64,000 nt of DNA from Luscinia megarhynchos (GCA_034336665.1 JAPFBE010000002.1:37117406-37181405); one strand, 5' to 3'. Shown: positions 47,783 to 61,500, counted from the first letter of the stretch. A program made the numbers and translations. Notes: generated by a model from the letters alone, not told the origin.

Positions 47783-48333
47783 GTAATTGGAAGGGAGCTG
47801 AGGAAGTCATTCAGCTCAACCTGTTGCTCAAAGCAGGGCCAGCTGTGAGATCAGGCAAGGCTGCTTAGAGAGCTCTCTAGTCAGGTCTTGACAAATTCAC
47901 AGGGCAGAGACTACACAAGCTCACTGGGTATTCTGGTCCACTGCTAATCATCATCATCATGAAAGAACAATTCCTTCTATCCAGTTGTATCCTCTCACAT
48001 TTCAATTTATTTCTCCTACCTCTCAACTTCTGACCATGAACAGCTATGAGGAGACAGGATGCATCTTCTCAATGATCTCCTCAAAGGTACTGAGGAAGGC
48101 TACTTTTAGATTTCTCCAAAGCCCTCTTCTCCAGGCTGAACTCATCAGTTCATTGAACTTTTCCTCAAGGGTATATCCTCCAGCCCCTGACTCTCTGATG
48201 ATCCTCTGCTAAGCTTGCTCCACTTTGTGCTTTGCTTGTGCCAAATGGCCCAAGGCTGGTGGAGTAGATGTGGGCTGACAAGAGCTCAGTAAAGAGGGAA
48301 TAAACAATCCCTTCAGTTTTCTGACTGCTCCTC
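47783..48333 (-). mobile_element. Old CR1 LINE, 3' part (split by an LTR)
   Basis: On the plus strand TGCTCAAAGCAGGGCCAGCT (47824-47843) and CAGTCAGGTCTTGA-type sequence, then CTTCTCCAGGCTGAACTCAT (48128-48147), are the complement of an old CR1 subfamily. The element 3' end is near 47783. Divergence is much higher than in the other copies. The match breaks off in the middle of the ORF2 C-terminal region at 48333 and resumes at 49469. Confidence 0.85.
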
Positions 48334-49463
48334 TGTAGTGGGGCATCTTCCCTAATTCCTTCCCCTCCCCCTCCAGGCTGCTCTATGATCTGAATAATGC
48401 TTATTAGACCTCAGACTTGATGAATTGCACTTGGGCTGAGCTCCTCTTGAGCCTCTCAGAAACACTGTCTGCTCCCAGGGAACTAGTGCTGTCTAACAAA
48501 CTCCTGTTTGTAAAAAAAAAACCAAAAAAACAGCTTTGATAACTTATTTTTCTTGCTTGAATAACAACCCGAGTGAAACAATTTTGTTATTGAACATGCA
48601 AAGAAAGTTACGGACCCAAATTGCAGCCCAGACGGAAAATTACTGTGAGTAAAGTCCACTCTTTTGCAACCTTATAAACAGTGGTCCAAAAGGAGAGCTT
48701 TTGAAATCCCCTGGATCTCCAAGGGCTGCAACCTCCCTCTGAGCTGGACACTTCTTTCAGCCCCTGCACTCTCAAGTTTGCTGTACTTGGAAGATTGCCA
48801 AGCAGTGATGTTGGGTCCTGGGCTGATACTCCTCGAGACTCAATCCTACACACACTGAGAAGATGCAAAGGCATCCAAAATGAGTATTTCACTGAATTTG
48901 AGGGGAGTTTTTCACAGGTAGCTCGTGCAGATTCATGTCTCTGTGTAGGCAAGTGTGCATATGCTGTAGCAAAATACTAGGAATGTTGCTCTCCCAGATT
49001 GTGAAGTACTTTAAATTTGTAAGTTACTGTTGGGATATAGCAAATTCTATGTGAATCCTTTGCTAAATTGTCTAACTTGTTATGGATTAAGGTTAAGCTA
49101 AATTAGAGTTAAATTAATTGCTGTTGGGTGTAAACTGTTGATCAAGCCTGAGCTCAGTTTAGCATATGGGAATCTACTCTGAATCTTGTGACTCAACAGG
49201 AAGTTCTTTCATATTCCTTTTCATCCTTATCCTTTCCTATCCTTTTCTCTTCCTCCAGCCTCCACATAGACAGTTAGGGATTTATTTTGGTTTGGATTGA
49301 TTGATTGGGGATTTTGTTTGCTTTTTCTTGGTGTGCTTTAACCATCTAATAAATAGTAGAGACAACTCTGCCAATTAACTTTCTCTCACTTTTATATTAA
49401 ACCTGTTTTTTCCATACCTTTGCAGGCAATTTTTAAGTGACCTTAAAACACTAATCCTCAACA
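48334..49463 (+). mobile_element. LTR-like insertion (about 1.13 kb) nested in CR1
   Basis: The segment starts TGTAGTGG and ends CTCAACA, the TG...CA ends of a retroviral LTR. It is flanked by TCCTC (48329-48333) and CCCTC (49464-49468), a 5-bp target duplication with one mismatch. Removing the segment and one duplicate rejoins the CR1 almost base for base (GCTCCTC, then TTACTACAGC). Near the right end lie an AATAAA (49348-49353) and an ATTAAA (49396-49401), as expected of an LTR polyadenylation region. No gag, pol or env frame is visible; the 114-codon minus frame at 48608-48952 matches nothing. It is most likely a solo LTR. The boundaries are well supported, the family is not named, and the strand is inferred from the polyadenylation signals. 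Confidence 0.7.
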
Positions 49464-49780
49464 CCCTCTTACTACAGCTACAGAAGTTTTTGGCCTTCTG
49501 GCTGCCAAGGCACTCCACTGAGTCATATTTAGCTCACTGTCTACCTTCAACTCCAGATCCTTCACACAGAACTTCCAGCCTGTGCTGTTAAGAAGATCCC
49601 TCCTTTCCACAGCAGGACTTTGAGTTTGTTTTTGTTAAATTTTTAAGGACCACACCACTCCAACTTGCCTAAGTTGTTCTGAATGGCAGACCTATGATCA
49701 ATCATCTCAGCTCTTCCCAAATTTGGTGTCAAAGGAGAGCATTATTGCCTCCTTTAGGTCAGTTACTGGAAATTGATTAG
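49464..49780 (-). mobile_element. Old CR1 LINE, 5'-side continuation after the LTR
   Basis: TTTTTGGCCTTCTGGCTGCC (49487-49506), later GTTCTGAATGGCAG and CCCAAATTTGGTGTCAAAGG (49717-49736), continue the same CR1 on the minus strand. They are the complement of the ORF2 region encoding the AKKA and FADDTKLG-side blocks. The match fades at about 49780. Confidence 0.8.
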
Positions 49781-52700
49781 TTACTGATCTTAAACATGTT
49801 GTCTTCTCAAAGACAGTAGCTTCCTGCTCTGGAAGGAATCCTAAATGCAGAAAAATGCACTAAGTTTTTGAAAGGCAGCAATTCCTAGATAAGGCAAAAA
49901 ATAAATTGCAAAATCATTTACTGAAATAACATCCAGACCTCTTAATTCTTGTTCATTTTGTTAATTATGTTATGTTTGGCAAAGAAGAATTGATGCTTGC
50001 AGACTCAGCAGTTACTGCTGGCATAAATACACAACACAAGGCCCAGAGAAGTGCTACTCACCTTTCCAGTCTTCAGCCAAACAAAATGTTGCTGGAACAT
50101 ACCATTCCCTCACTTTGCCAATAACAGAAGGCTGATAGCAAAAAATATGTCCAATTTTGTTTTCCTTTAGGAATATCTCTTCAGCTAAAGTAATAAAACC
50201 TAGACCCATATTAAGGACAGAAAAATCTCCTTGAACCAGAATACACAGAGGCTGTCTTCTGCCAAAAGAAGCAATTAGGGAAATGATATAGTGAAAGATA
50301 AGAATGTAGTAACCTCGGGAGATTCCATCTCATTTTAACACCTTTCCTTCACTTTTTTTTTGTGCTACAGAAGCATCATATTTAACTGGTGGCACCTTAC
50401 CATGTTTATCATTTTTCTATTTTCCCTTTGTAATGTCACAAAGGGTTTTAAAAGCAATATACAAAATAGACATCACCTTTTAATGCACAGAACCCCCCAC
50501 TTGTAACAGCAACAGCACATCTAAGGCTAGTCCAAAAGGACATTGCCAACAGCTCTCTGAACTCAAGCCATCTTATCTTTTCCATAGCACAACAAGAGTT
50601 GCAATTGCCAAATAAGTTGTGATTGTGTCTTGCATAAATTTTTTTTGTTTTTTATTTTCCCCAGGCATTTTTTCTGCAACTGAAGGAACATTTCACACAC
50701 AGGTTAATAATCTAGATGGCCTGTCTCTTCCAGATACTCTGGGACATTCTGATCACATAATACATTTTTTGCCTCTTGCTGCTCCTGTCCTTTGTCTGTT
50801 TGGGCTGAATATGTTGTGTGACAGAGTCTCATATAAGTGCAAGTGGCAGACAAACAATAAGACTTTTTATTGGCAGCTTTTTTACAAACCAAATGACCCA
50901 TGAAACACTATTCCTCCTGAGACCTGAGATCTTCCACCACTTCTGACACAAAAATGCATTAGCCCTCCTGAAATTACAGCACTCATGAAAGAAAAGAAAA
51001 AAAAAGCAAGCTATCTTCTGCTTAGTCATTCCAGACTACAGATTAGGGAAGTGGCAAAGAGTATAGGGTGCATCAGTCACATTATTGGCAACAAACCAGC
51101 ATTGTTGGGATCCCTTTCTCTCATAAGGCACAAGGCAACAGCAGCAATGGTATCTGCAAATTACAGGCAGAATAGGATACCTCTAATTTCTCCTCCTCTC
51201 CCCCCAGGAATAAAGAAAACCCCAGCAGTTCAGACAGTGCAATTCTTCACACTTCCAGAGAAGATTCATTCAGTCACCTGCTGGGTATAGTAATAACCTT
51301 AAACTTTCTCTTTACGAAGTGTCTATCCAAAATGAGCTAAAATACTAAGCAGCATACTCCCTTCCAGTCATATCCATCACACTCCCCCTTTAAAAGAAAA
51401 CAAAACAAACAAACAAACAAAAAAACCAAATAAAAAAACCCAAAAAACAACAAAAGCCAAAGTTGTAAGACTTTAGGGTCTTTTCTGGCTGCCAGCAAAA
51501 GTAAACACAAAAATAAAATTCTTATCTGAATGCAATTAATAAAAAACAGGTCTTTAAAAAGGTGATATGAAGTTACCTCAGAATGTGTTACAGCTGCAAT
51601 TTTTGCTGGAATAGCATTTTTCTTATATGGACCAAAGACTAGGAAATACTAATGTAGACAGACTGTCAAGGAGATTGTCAGCTTGGCATCACAAGCAGAT
51701 TTGTGCATTGTGATTCCATGGTTAATGTGTGATCCCTGCCCACACTGGAATAAAACAGCAACTCCATGCACTTTGCTCATTTGCATGTGAAACAAAAGAT
51801 GTCCTTCAAGTATATGTTGCATTTATATACTAAAAGTTCAATCATAGCACTTGGATGCCAGCAACATGAAGTTACTGCTAGTCTCAGAACTGGTGCATGG
51901 TAAAACATTACAGGAAGAGGCTGGGTCAGAAAATGTATATGCATTGAACCCTTATGTCTCTTTGAGAAACGTTGCTGAAAAGATACACAAATCTCTGAGA
52001 TCACCAGTATTGTCTACAATTCAAAATGTTTGTTGTGGCAGTATTTCAATCACCAGGAAAGGCCCAAACCTTGAAAAAAAGTGGCACCCTGCCTTGCATC
52101 AGCTCCAGCCCAGTGGCTTGTGATGAATGACATTTTCAGTAGCCAACCCTGTCAAACACCACAGTGAGTCAGCAAGATGCAAAGATGAAAACCTACTGAA
52201 ACAGTATGATATGAGATGGATTTTCTAGAAAACTTCTCTGATGAGTACTGTGCTGAAATGATAAAACAGAACTGAAGGACGTGGTGAATATGAAAAAGGG
52301 CCCAAAGGTGAGGAGACAGAAGAGGTGCAGCAGTGTGCAGACAGCTACCAGACTGAGTGGTAGTCTTGGGTGAAGATAATGAATACAAAGAAGGCTTTGT
52401 TCCCAACTGAACAGCAAGAGACATGAACCAGATCTGCACGTGCTAACTTCACCTCAGCAGCTGGCACCTGTGTCAAGGGAAGTGCCTTTAATACATATGA
52501 ACCTACACATATTGCAGAAGTGGCCTAAATGTTGAGAGCAGTGAAGGAACAGGCAGGTGAGAGTGTTTGGTTCAGTCCTTCATGAGCTGCTAACCAGAGA
52601 AGGAAAAGAAGTGCAACCAATGGAGTGTGATTGCTGGGATAACATGACTGATATCCCAGCTGCCCGTGACCAGGTCTGAGTGACACCAACCTGCCCTTCT

Positions 52701-53242
52701 CCTGGTGTCACAAGGAGCTACAGAAAGACAAAGAATGAGGTTACTAGAGACTAAGGGAGACAGCAGACCAAAGCATACAGATACTCCTGGAACCCAGTAT
52801 CAGCAAGGACTGAAGCTGGCCAGTGGGAAGCTTGACCCACTGCTAGAGGCAGAGGGATCTAGGGGAATGGGATGCTGCTGAAATCTCCCAGCTGCCACTG
52901 CTGAGAAGCAGGGAGGAAAGGTTAGAACAGGGCGATTTCTGTGCTCACAATTAGACTGGAATGTGGCAATGTCTGCCACCTAGTGACTCTAAGCTAAAGA
53001 TACCACAGACTTTTGAAGGATTTGTAGGCATGAGGTTTAAAACAGCTGCTCTTAGAGTTCTTCATGGCAGGCAGCTACTGACATAGCTATATAACCTCTC
53101 TTTGCAGTCAATGGAGAGAAGCAGGCACTTCTCTCCACAGCGACCAGTTAGAAGTTATGGCAAGCAAGCACAAAAAATTTGCTAAAGTTTGCATAAATTT
53201 GAGTGACTTTGAGAAAAGAGGGCTACCATTCCCACTCCATAA
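49781..53242. other. 3.5 kb unannotated, one A/C-rich tract
   Basis: No gene or repeat family was recognised. A GC-richer patch at about 52530-52930 includes a 9-bp inverted repeat (52633-52641 with 52652-52660). Frames reach 101 codons (50985-51290, plus) without known motifs. Confidence 0.5.
51395..51460. repeat. (AAAC)n and A/C-rich tract
   Basis: Several AAAC units are followed by A-rich sequence with scattered C. It is a simple repeat. Confidence 0.85.
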
Positions 53243-53885
53243 CATGGAATCACAGAATATCCCGTGTTGCAAGACATCCACAAGGATCATCAAAGTCCAA
53301 CTCCTGGCCTTACAAAGGACCACACCATGTGCCTGAGAGCATTGTCCAAATGCTTCTGGAACTTAGGCAATCTTGGTGCTGTGACCACTTCCCTGGGGAG
53401 CCTGTTCCAGTGCTCACCCTCTGTGTGAAGAGGTTTTTACTAATACCCAGCCTAAACCTCCCCTGAGACAGCTTCAGGCCATTTCCCCTGGCCTTGTCAC
53501 TGGTCACCACAGAGAATGGATCAGTGCCTGCCTCTCCTCTTCCTCTCACAAAGCAGATTGCAACGAGGTCTCAGTCTCCTCCAGGCTGAACAGACCAAGA
53601 GATTTCAGCCACTCCTCATACATTCTTCCTCTCCAGGACCTTCACCATCTTTTTTGCCCTCCTTTGGACACTCTCCAATGGTTTAATGTCTTTCTTATAT
53701 TGCAGCACCCCAAACTGCCCCCAGCACTGGAGGTGAGGCTGCCTCAGCTCAGAGCAGAGCAGGACAATCCCCTCCTGGGTGATGCTGTGCCTGATGCTCC
53801 CCAGGACTTAATCTTGGTCCTCCTGGCTCAGATTCAACTTGTCATTTCAGAGTCCCCAGGTCCTTTTCCACAGTGCTGTATCACA
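53243..53885 (-). mobile_element. CR1 LINE, 5'-truncated 3' end
   Basis: A minus-strand CR1 of the same general type as 7361-8085. The 3' terminus is at 53243-53258 (complement ends GATTCCATG). The minus frame 53310-53549 contains RGNGLKLSQGRFRLGI, and the plus strand holds CCTCCAGGCTGAACAGACC and GCACTGGAGGTGAGGCTGCC, shared with the copies at 7.4 kb and 12.2 kb. It is broken by indels and lacks the catalytic core. Confidence 0.95.
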
Positions 53886-55400
53886 CTGTAGATCCAGGTG
53901 AGAAATAAGGAACCTATCTGCAAGATGCAGAGGTTTGTTACAGCTTGCATGTATGTCAGAAATTAGTTACTAGGGAGCCATGAAGAGCCATCATGATGCT
54001 CAGACAAAATTGAGACACTCACTGTAGGCATGTAAGTTCTGTGGGTCTTGCAAACTGTCTGCAATTGTTCCCTTCTGTATTCTGGCAGGAAAAAGAAAAT
54101 ATTTATTAAGAAAGAAATCCCAAAAAACAAAAAAACATTCCTTCTCTGAGGAGAAGAGTCTTCAGAAGCCTCAGGTACTAATTGAGAATTAAAGTCAAAG
54201 GAACTGCACATTGAATAATTGATTTGCAGATACAGACTTGTGCTGAGTGTTATTGTGGCCTGTGGGAGTGTATCATTACCTCTCAAGGATTTTTTTTTTT
54301 TACAAGTTTTCACAGAAGTGCCTTTGTTATGTCTGCAAAAAAACTGTACTCTAAAAGCAGAAGCAGAGTATTTAGTTAGTGCTTTATTTATCACATGGTG
54401 ATGGAAGAATTCATCATGATATTAAAATAAACCATCAAAATACAGGAAGTTGGGATGTCTGAGCTTTAAATAGCAAAATGGTTAGCAAAATTGTTTTTTG
54501 TATTAATAATTAATATCTGCACTTAACATAGCCGTGCATAGTTAATCTTCCTAGCAATATCCTGATGGACAGCATTCCTACTGGAGGGTTTTTTCAAACA
54601 CTACATGAAAGAGAATTTTTGAAAGCTCAGTTGATACAGTAGAAGCCCTAGCAGCAACATATGCTTAATTTGGTAGAACACTGTCATTTTTTAATCAGCT
54701 TGCTAGAATTTAATTGTTTCAACTTATGCTACAGTGACTGGCACTATCTCAGGTTAAAGCAAAAATATTTTGGCTTAAATATTCTATTACTACACTAACA
54801 GTACTGTCTCCATGAATGGCAACTCTTAGGAATGCTATTAGAGCTCCTAATTCAGAAGCCAAGAACAGATACAGGAAATGTAACAATTATGAGTTTATTT
54901 CATTGATTAATGCACGATATTAACCAAACATTTTCAGTGATGCTTGAATTTGCTTTATGTAATCATATTCCTATCACAATTAGAGATTTAGAAACAAGAC
55001 ATTCAAAACAATTAGAGAACCCTTATTTGTTAAATATACTTTGCTAAACACTTTTAAATTTAATTTTAAAATTATCAGATGTCTAATGCCATAAACTGGG
55101 GTTTAGAAAGAGATTTGGCAGATGAAGAGAAGAGCCCCAAATAGTAACTGAATCTTTGGTCAAACAATCAAGTCTTTTTCAAATCACCAAGATTTAGAAA
55201 TCACTGCTCTCTCTTAACTGTAGTCAAATAACTGATTAGACACTGCTACTGGTAACTAAAGCATCAAGGAATTACTGAATAAGACCCAATATGTAGCAAC
55301 ATTACTATGATCCATTGAAAATGATAACATGGATAGCCAAATCTAGTAACTCATTGTTCTGTACTACAAGCATTTTTATTATCATAGAACCAGTGATTTG
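53886..55400. other. AT-rich, candidate conserved non-coding block
   Basis: A T-run lies at 54291-54301. From about 54430 to 55330 the sequence is AT-rich, unique-looking and free of microsatellites and open frames, with several TAAT/ATTA cores. Non-coding conservation is possible but cannot be shown from one sequence. Confidence 0.4.
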
Positions 55401-55500
55401 AGAAGGCCAGTGGTACCCTGGCCTGTATCAGGAATAGTGTGGCCAGCAGGACCAGGGAAGTGACCATCCCCATGGTCATGGCATTGGTGAGGCTGCACAT
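55401..55500 (+). mobile_element. CR1 LINE, short ORF2 C-terminal fragment
   Basis: The plus strand contains GTGTGGCCAGCAGGACCAGG (55437-55456). It translates to [20 protein letters not shown], matching the CR1 block ASRSREVILPLYSALVRPHL, still in frame for about 27 residues. It ends abruptly at about 55500 with no CR1 3' end following. It is an isolated internal fragment. The 63-codon frame at 55439-55630 extends beyond the CR1 match by chance. Confidence 0.85.
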
Positions 55501-58500
55501 CATTAATAACTTGGAAGACCATAAAGGATGGATGAATCAGAAAAAAATCTGTGACAGGTACCTAACCAAATCAAAGCATTTCAAGTGTCCCAAGAGATTA
55601 AAAAATATTAATAAATTTATGTTTGTGTAGTAGATGGTAGATATTCCTTCCCCAGATGGCCTTACTCATATTTGTGGAAAGCAAGAAGCAATGAATCTGT
55701 TAAAGAAAAGGGATTAAAAATGTTGGATCTGCTTGTAACAGGGCACCCACAGAATGAAATTTTGTTCTCATGATTCTATGAACTAGAATGCTCACACCTG
55801 ACCATTTATGGGTCAGCAAGTTCTCAACAAAACAAAATCCCTCAGTCACAAAAACTCGACCTTCTTCATGACAAGTTGTCTTCTCTTTGTTTATAAGAGG
55901 TATTTTTGTCCCAAAAGATCACTATCAGAGTTTACTTCTTGGTCTAAAAATGCACTTTTTTAACTAAAAGCTTGGTTTTTGGCGTGAGGTTTTGCTTGTT
56001 GTTTTTAACTATTTTGTTAATTTGTTTTTTAAGGTTACTAATTTTCAAATAATGATAGAAAATATACAGGTCTGACAGTAGCTTTTGCATTTTGCTTCCT
56101 ATAGAGAACAAGAACTGAAAAGTGTGGCTGGCACCACTTTTACTATTTCCAAGCAAAATTCTCTCAAAACCAGGAGAAACACCAGTACATAATTTCCTTC
56201 AGCAGCTACTCTTCCATGCCCTTTTGCAGTCATCACCATCTTTCTCCCAAACCATCTGTTTTCTCTTCTTTGCTCTACTTGTGAATTTTGCACCTCCCTT
56301 AGAGCTAAACCTACCTGTAAAGCTTCAGCCCACAGCTTCATATTCCATGTTTTCCTTCCTATCCACACAAGCCCCAGTCTCTCAGAGCAGCTCAGGCTCA
56401 AAGAATAACTTCCCACCTTCTCTGTTAACCAGTGGTGCCAACAAATCATCCTTTGCTATGCACTCCATGTCTCTGCTTCATCAAGTTCCCCTCTCATGCT
56501 CCAGCTCCTGCCATTTCTTGATGTATGATGCTAATAAATCCCATTCTTTGTCTTCTGTAACCAAGCACTCAAATGACCAACAATATCTTTCTACATCTCT
56601 AATAGTGCTGGTTATCAAAATGTTGCTAGTTATATTGCCTTCTTCACATCTTCTGCTCTGCTGCAATTATAAACTGCTCAAAATAACACAATTACAAATT
56701 GACCAATTTTTTCCTTGTCTCTAGTTAATTTCATCAAATAGGGAGACAGGACTTCAGCTCTGCAAAAAGGTTCATATTCCCTCCATGCTCTACTACTGAC
56801 ATCTTTGCTGCTGAGATGACTCAAGAAGTTAGGCCAAGGCAATCACAGTGCCAAATTATCTGCGTTCTACCACCCTGCACAGTACAATTTCTTGAAATTC
56901 AATGTTCACAAACTCACTTCTACCTTTTTCCTTGTGGTACTTCTCATTAGCACCAGCCATACCAGAAGCACTCTGGGGACTCACAAATAATAAGTGAACA
57001 GTGAAAATAAACTATGCTGTGAACTACAGCAGTGGGACTGAGACTGCTCATTTTCATACTAACATGATTTGTAGGACGAGCAGCTTCAGAAGAAAATATA
57101 ATTTTATGCCATGGAACTTCACTCAAGGTGTTTGCACACTGAAACACATCTAGCAAGTTCTAAAAAGGTTTGCTAAGTGCTGATTATGTGGCCTGGAGAT
57201 TCCAGTTACACTATAAACCTGTTTATGAAGTCATTCATTCTGGGCTTGGAATGTTCTCACTGCAATTTTTATTAGCCTTTAGAGCATGCTTTCCACTTCT
57301 CCTCTTTAAGGGGACCACGAGGTGACTCAGAAAATTTTTTGCAATCCTATTGCTCGTAAGTCCATTCTGATCTAATCAATTTAGCTGTAACTACAAGGTT
57401 CTTTCACTGTAAAATCCCTGAAAGTCAAGCACACCAGCCACTGCAAATTCATGGTTCCAGTTTTTCAATAGTTACTGCATCTAAATTGAGTGGCTAAAGT
57501 ATTATGGAAACAGCAAAAACACTTTCAAATAAAATAACTGTAATAAAGATATAGATAATTGCTGCAGGGCTGGAAGGTAGCACAATTTTCATATCAACTC
57601 TCCTCCTAAATCTTCCTTGATCTTTAAGAATAAAGGGAAGACTTCTAGCCATTTTTGACAGAAAAATAAATGCAAATCAGCTTCTTTATCTTCTTACCTC
57701 CCAGACTCCTAATATTTGTGGGGGAAGGGAACTGTCATTTGAAAATGTGCATATTGTGAGCTTTAAAACTCACTTGAGCTGGCAGTATGCCTCTGACCAG
57801 GGCTTCACTATAATCCCTGTTTCTTACTGTGAATTTAGACCAAGACTTAATTTTCCTTTCTTCATGAAATACACTTATTCTGTTTTCCCAAATTTCAATG
57901 GAATCTGGTTTCCCAGAGGCATACTCACTGTCTCAAATAAGGGCTCTATATCCTATTAACTTATTTGGTGCTGACAAACATCTACTATAAAGGGTATATC
58001 ACCCAAAGTATAGGGCATGGCCACATCCAGATCAAAGGCCTGGTCTTAAGGCTAGCCTAAACATGATCTGGTAGCAAGAAATGTTTTAATTTCTATTGCA
58101 AAACCTATTGTAGGAAAACAGGTTACAAAGCTCACTTCTGCTACAGTTTGGAAGTGGCATCAATAGTACCCATATAACTCTCAGAGACTGACTGCAGCTG
58201 AATAAATCAATGCTTGTCACTTGTTTGGCTGGGAGGTGCTTTCTATCCCTTTTTCTAAATTTTATTTTGATGTATTTTTCTAAGGCTGTGAGGAAAAATT
58301 GCTTCCCTTTAACCAGTATGAATCATATACTAAAAGAATCTGCAGTATGTTTGTTTTAGTTCACTTAAATTAATTTTGCTAGGCAAGAAAGGAAAGGTAA
58401 TTATATGTAAAAGATACAAATATTTGCAATCAAACAGTTAAAAACAAGATTATACTGCACTAGAGAAAGAGTATTGTACTTAACATACTGATAATTGGTC

Positions 58501-61500
58501 AGACTATAGAAATCAGAGCCAAATTTCATCAAACACCCCTAGTATTATGCAAACAGCATGAAATCCTCTCTAAATTCTCCAATGGATTCATTGCATTGTA
58601 CCAATCAGCTGCCTAATCCAGATGCAGATTTCTATTTTCACAATGCATTATGCTCAGCAATAAGGCAAGCTTTGACTTTCTCATTTTACTTGAGAGACAC
58701 GAGGGTTTTCACATCTTGTAAGGCTCAAAATCGCCACTGTGGAGGGAAGTGTTCCACTGCATTCAACACTCCCCCTCAAGAGACACAGTTTATTAACACT
58801 ACTCACAAAGCTCTCAGATCCCTGCAGGTCTGAGGCACATTGCAGCCCCTAATCCTAGCCTTCAGCAAAACTATGGATATTTATGACTGTTATGCGAATA
58901 AAGTCAAGCCCTGTATCCCATAACAACTATGTCATGATATGATATATCCACTCCCAATTTACATTATCAGTTTCATAGCCTGGACCTCTACAGCACTTTA
59001 CTCTTCATTGAGCTGCTTAAGAAATGGGTATATTTTATAAATCATAATGAATAGATGTACAGCACTAAGCTATAAGCAGAAAATAAATGAATGCGCAAAA
59101 ATTTGGTCTGAATTTGATTTTGCCTCATTAGATGATCACTCCAACAGCATTCCTAGTTGAAAACATTTCCAGTTATGCAATTGAAACATACTGAAAGTCA
59201 CCCAGCTTTCATGAATAAAAACATCTGAACTAAGAGAAATATGCAGCTCCCCTCTCAGCTAGGCTGATTTGTAGGTCTTTGGCTCTGTGTATTAAAGGTG
59301 AAGTTGATAAACTGGCCTGAAAACCAAGGTTTTATATATTCAGTGGCCTCCAACAGACAGATTCTCTAAATGTGAATATGGTCAATTGTATTTTACATAA
59401 CATTCTTGACTTCAAAGACCTACAGAAACAGCCTTCTCCCTGGTCAGCTGTAACAGCCAAACAAAACAAAACCAATTGCAATTGCATCCCAAATTCACAC
59501 GCTGCTACAGAAAGCAGCACTTCCTAAAGAGCTGTTCATAACAAAATACTGCATTACAGGCTGCACTTGCACAAAAGGAACTAAAAAATTTATTGTTTTA
59601 TTAAATGACTGTCACAAGCCTCCTGAGATTTCTGAGCTGGACAGTTTGGAATTTATGATCAAAGCGTGATGGGAAGTGCAAGCTGTGGAAAACTCAAATA
59701 TGCCTCTTCTACAAACAACCACCAGCTTTTATTGGTTTGTGCTCTGGGCTCTCTGAGTGCCCGTTTGTGACTTGCCATTTCTTCAATCCACACCATATTC
59801 TCCCCAGTTGTCTAAACCAGCATCCTAACTAATGTCTGAAAATGAAAGTATCTTCTACTCAGATAACAAGTCTTGACTTAAATAACTTCATTTCCCATGA
59901 CAATTTGTTCCCATCCCTGTCTAAAAAATGATTCCTTAACTGCATCACAGAACAACTTGAGCATTTGAAAAGAAAATATTTTTCTTTGTTTTTTTTTTAT
60001 GATTTCAGATACTTGTCTGATGTGAGCACTGAATTAAACAGTCTCTTTTGATATCTTCCCGTTTTCATCAAACACTTTAAAAAACAGCAACAAATTTGCT
60101 GCATTAAGATCCCTAAACTGTGCCTGGGAGCCATGAGGAAAGAACCCCTGGTTGTGCAAGATGACACCCATACATGCGACAGGCAGCAAACTCATTCTCA
60201 GTCCCCATCCCTACAGGAAAAGCAGGCAAGAGGAGGGAAGGCATGAAGATACTAATTTAGGGTTTTTTTGACTAATGCCACTGCCTTTCTCTGCCCAGAG
60301 ACCATACAGCTCGTTATTCCTTTAGAGGGGAGCAAAGGAGGAGACCCTCACCCAACCTGCCACACTTCAGGGCTCAGGGGGAAAGCAGAACTCTAGTTAA
60401 GGTCTGTAACATGCACAGCATTAAGAAAAATACCTATAGAAAACAGCTACTTAATGTAAATTGCACCAAAATGTTACTGTCATGAATCCCTGAGAAATGT
60501 AACAGAGCCACTTTTTTTTCTTTCTAAATCTGGTCATGTTTTTCTTTTTCTTCCTTAAGAAATTTAGGTTCAGATCATCAGATTACTACCAGCAATCTAG
60601 CACAAAACACCTTTTCTATGCCCAAATAAAATGCTGCACTATAACAAGATCTATATGCTGTAGAAAGCCCATTTCTAAATTCAAGACCAATTGATAATTT
60701 CAGTTAATAAGTGAATTAAAAATGATTGTTCATTTGCTCAGAATCAAATGTCTCCCAAATGACCTCAGAATGTCTAATGTTAGAAAAACTCCCTTTTTCT
60801 TCCTCTAGAGTAAACTTAGGGCTCACATGATGCAACTTAATAAAAGATACTCAAATTTTGTATAAAAAAATTCAAAAATAATAATAAAAGAACAAGAAAG
60901 TAACAAAATCCAATTATTTAAGAAAAAACACCCACAAACTCATGTACTTCAAAGGCTAATGAAAGATATGTTTTTCTTTATTAAATGAAATCAAAGTAAT
61001 TCTGTTGTGAGCAACTTGAAAGGTTGTATGATACAAAGCACAAGAGGAATATGATCATCAAGGTTACAGTATTTTATGCTGTGAAATAAAGCTATAAAGT
61101 ACATTGACATGAGCCTCCATCCCTCCTTCAGAGTCTCAGTAATCACAGAATAATTATATGAAGAAACATTAATGTCAATCCTCATTTCTTTAGCCACTTG
61201 AAATAAAATTAGTAACAACTGGAGAAGGAGAAAACCAGTCATGCATAGAAAATAAGAGAGGCTACAGGAATATTTTTTATTATGGCGATGTTGGTAACAG
61301 GTATAAAATATTTCAGAGCTCTATGTTAATCAACTATTCACAGACAGAAGAAAAAATAGGATACTTAATACTGAGGCCTCAAAAAGTAAAAAATGTTCAC
61401 ATGTATTTGCAAATCAGAATTGTCAGTGAGACCACCCAGAGCAGCTAGCTGATGCAACAACCTGACCATAAACACAGCCCCTAAAAATCAGAGGGCAAGA

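Noticed and set aside
52633..52660. Inverted repeat as a microRNA or regulatory hairpin
   Set aside because: The 9-bp stem with a 10-base loop is too short for a microRNA precursor, and pairing stops at once on both sides.
53664..53891. 75-codon plus frame as a gene
   Set aside because: It is the antisense strand of a CR1 element.
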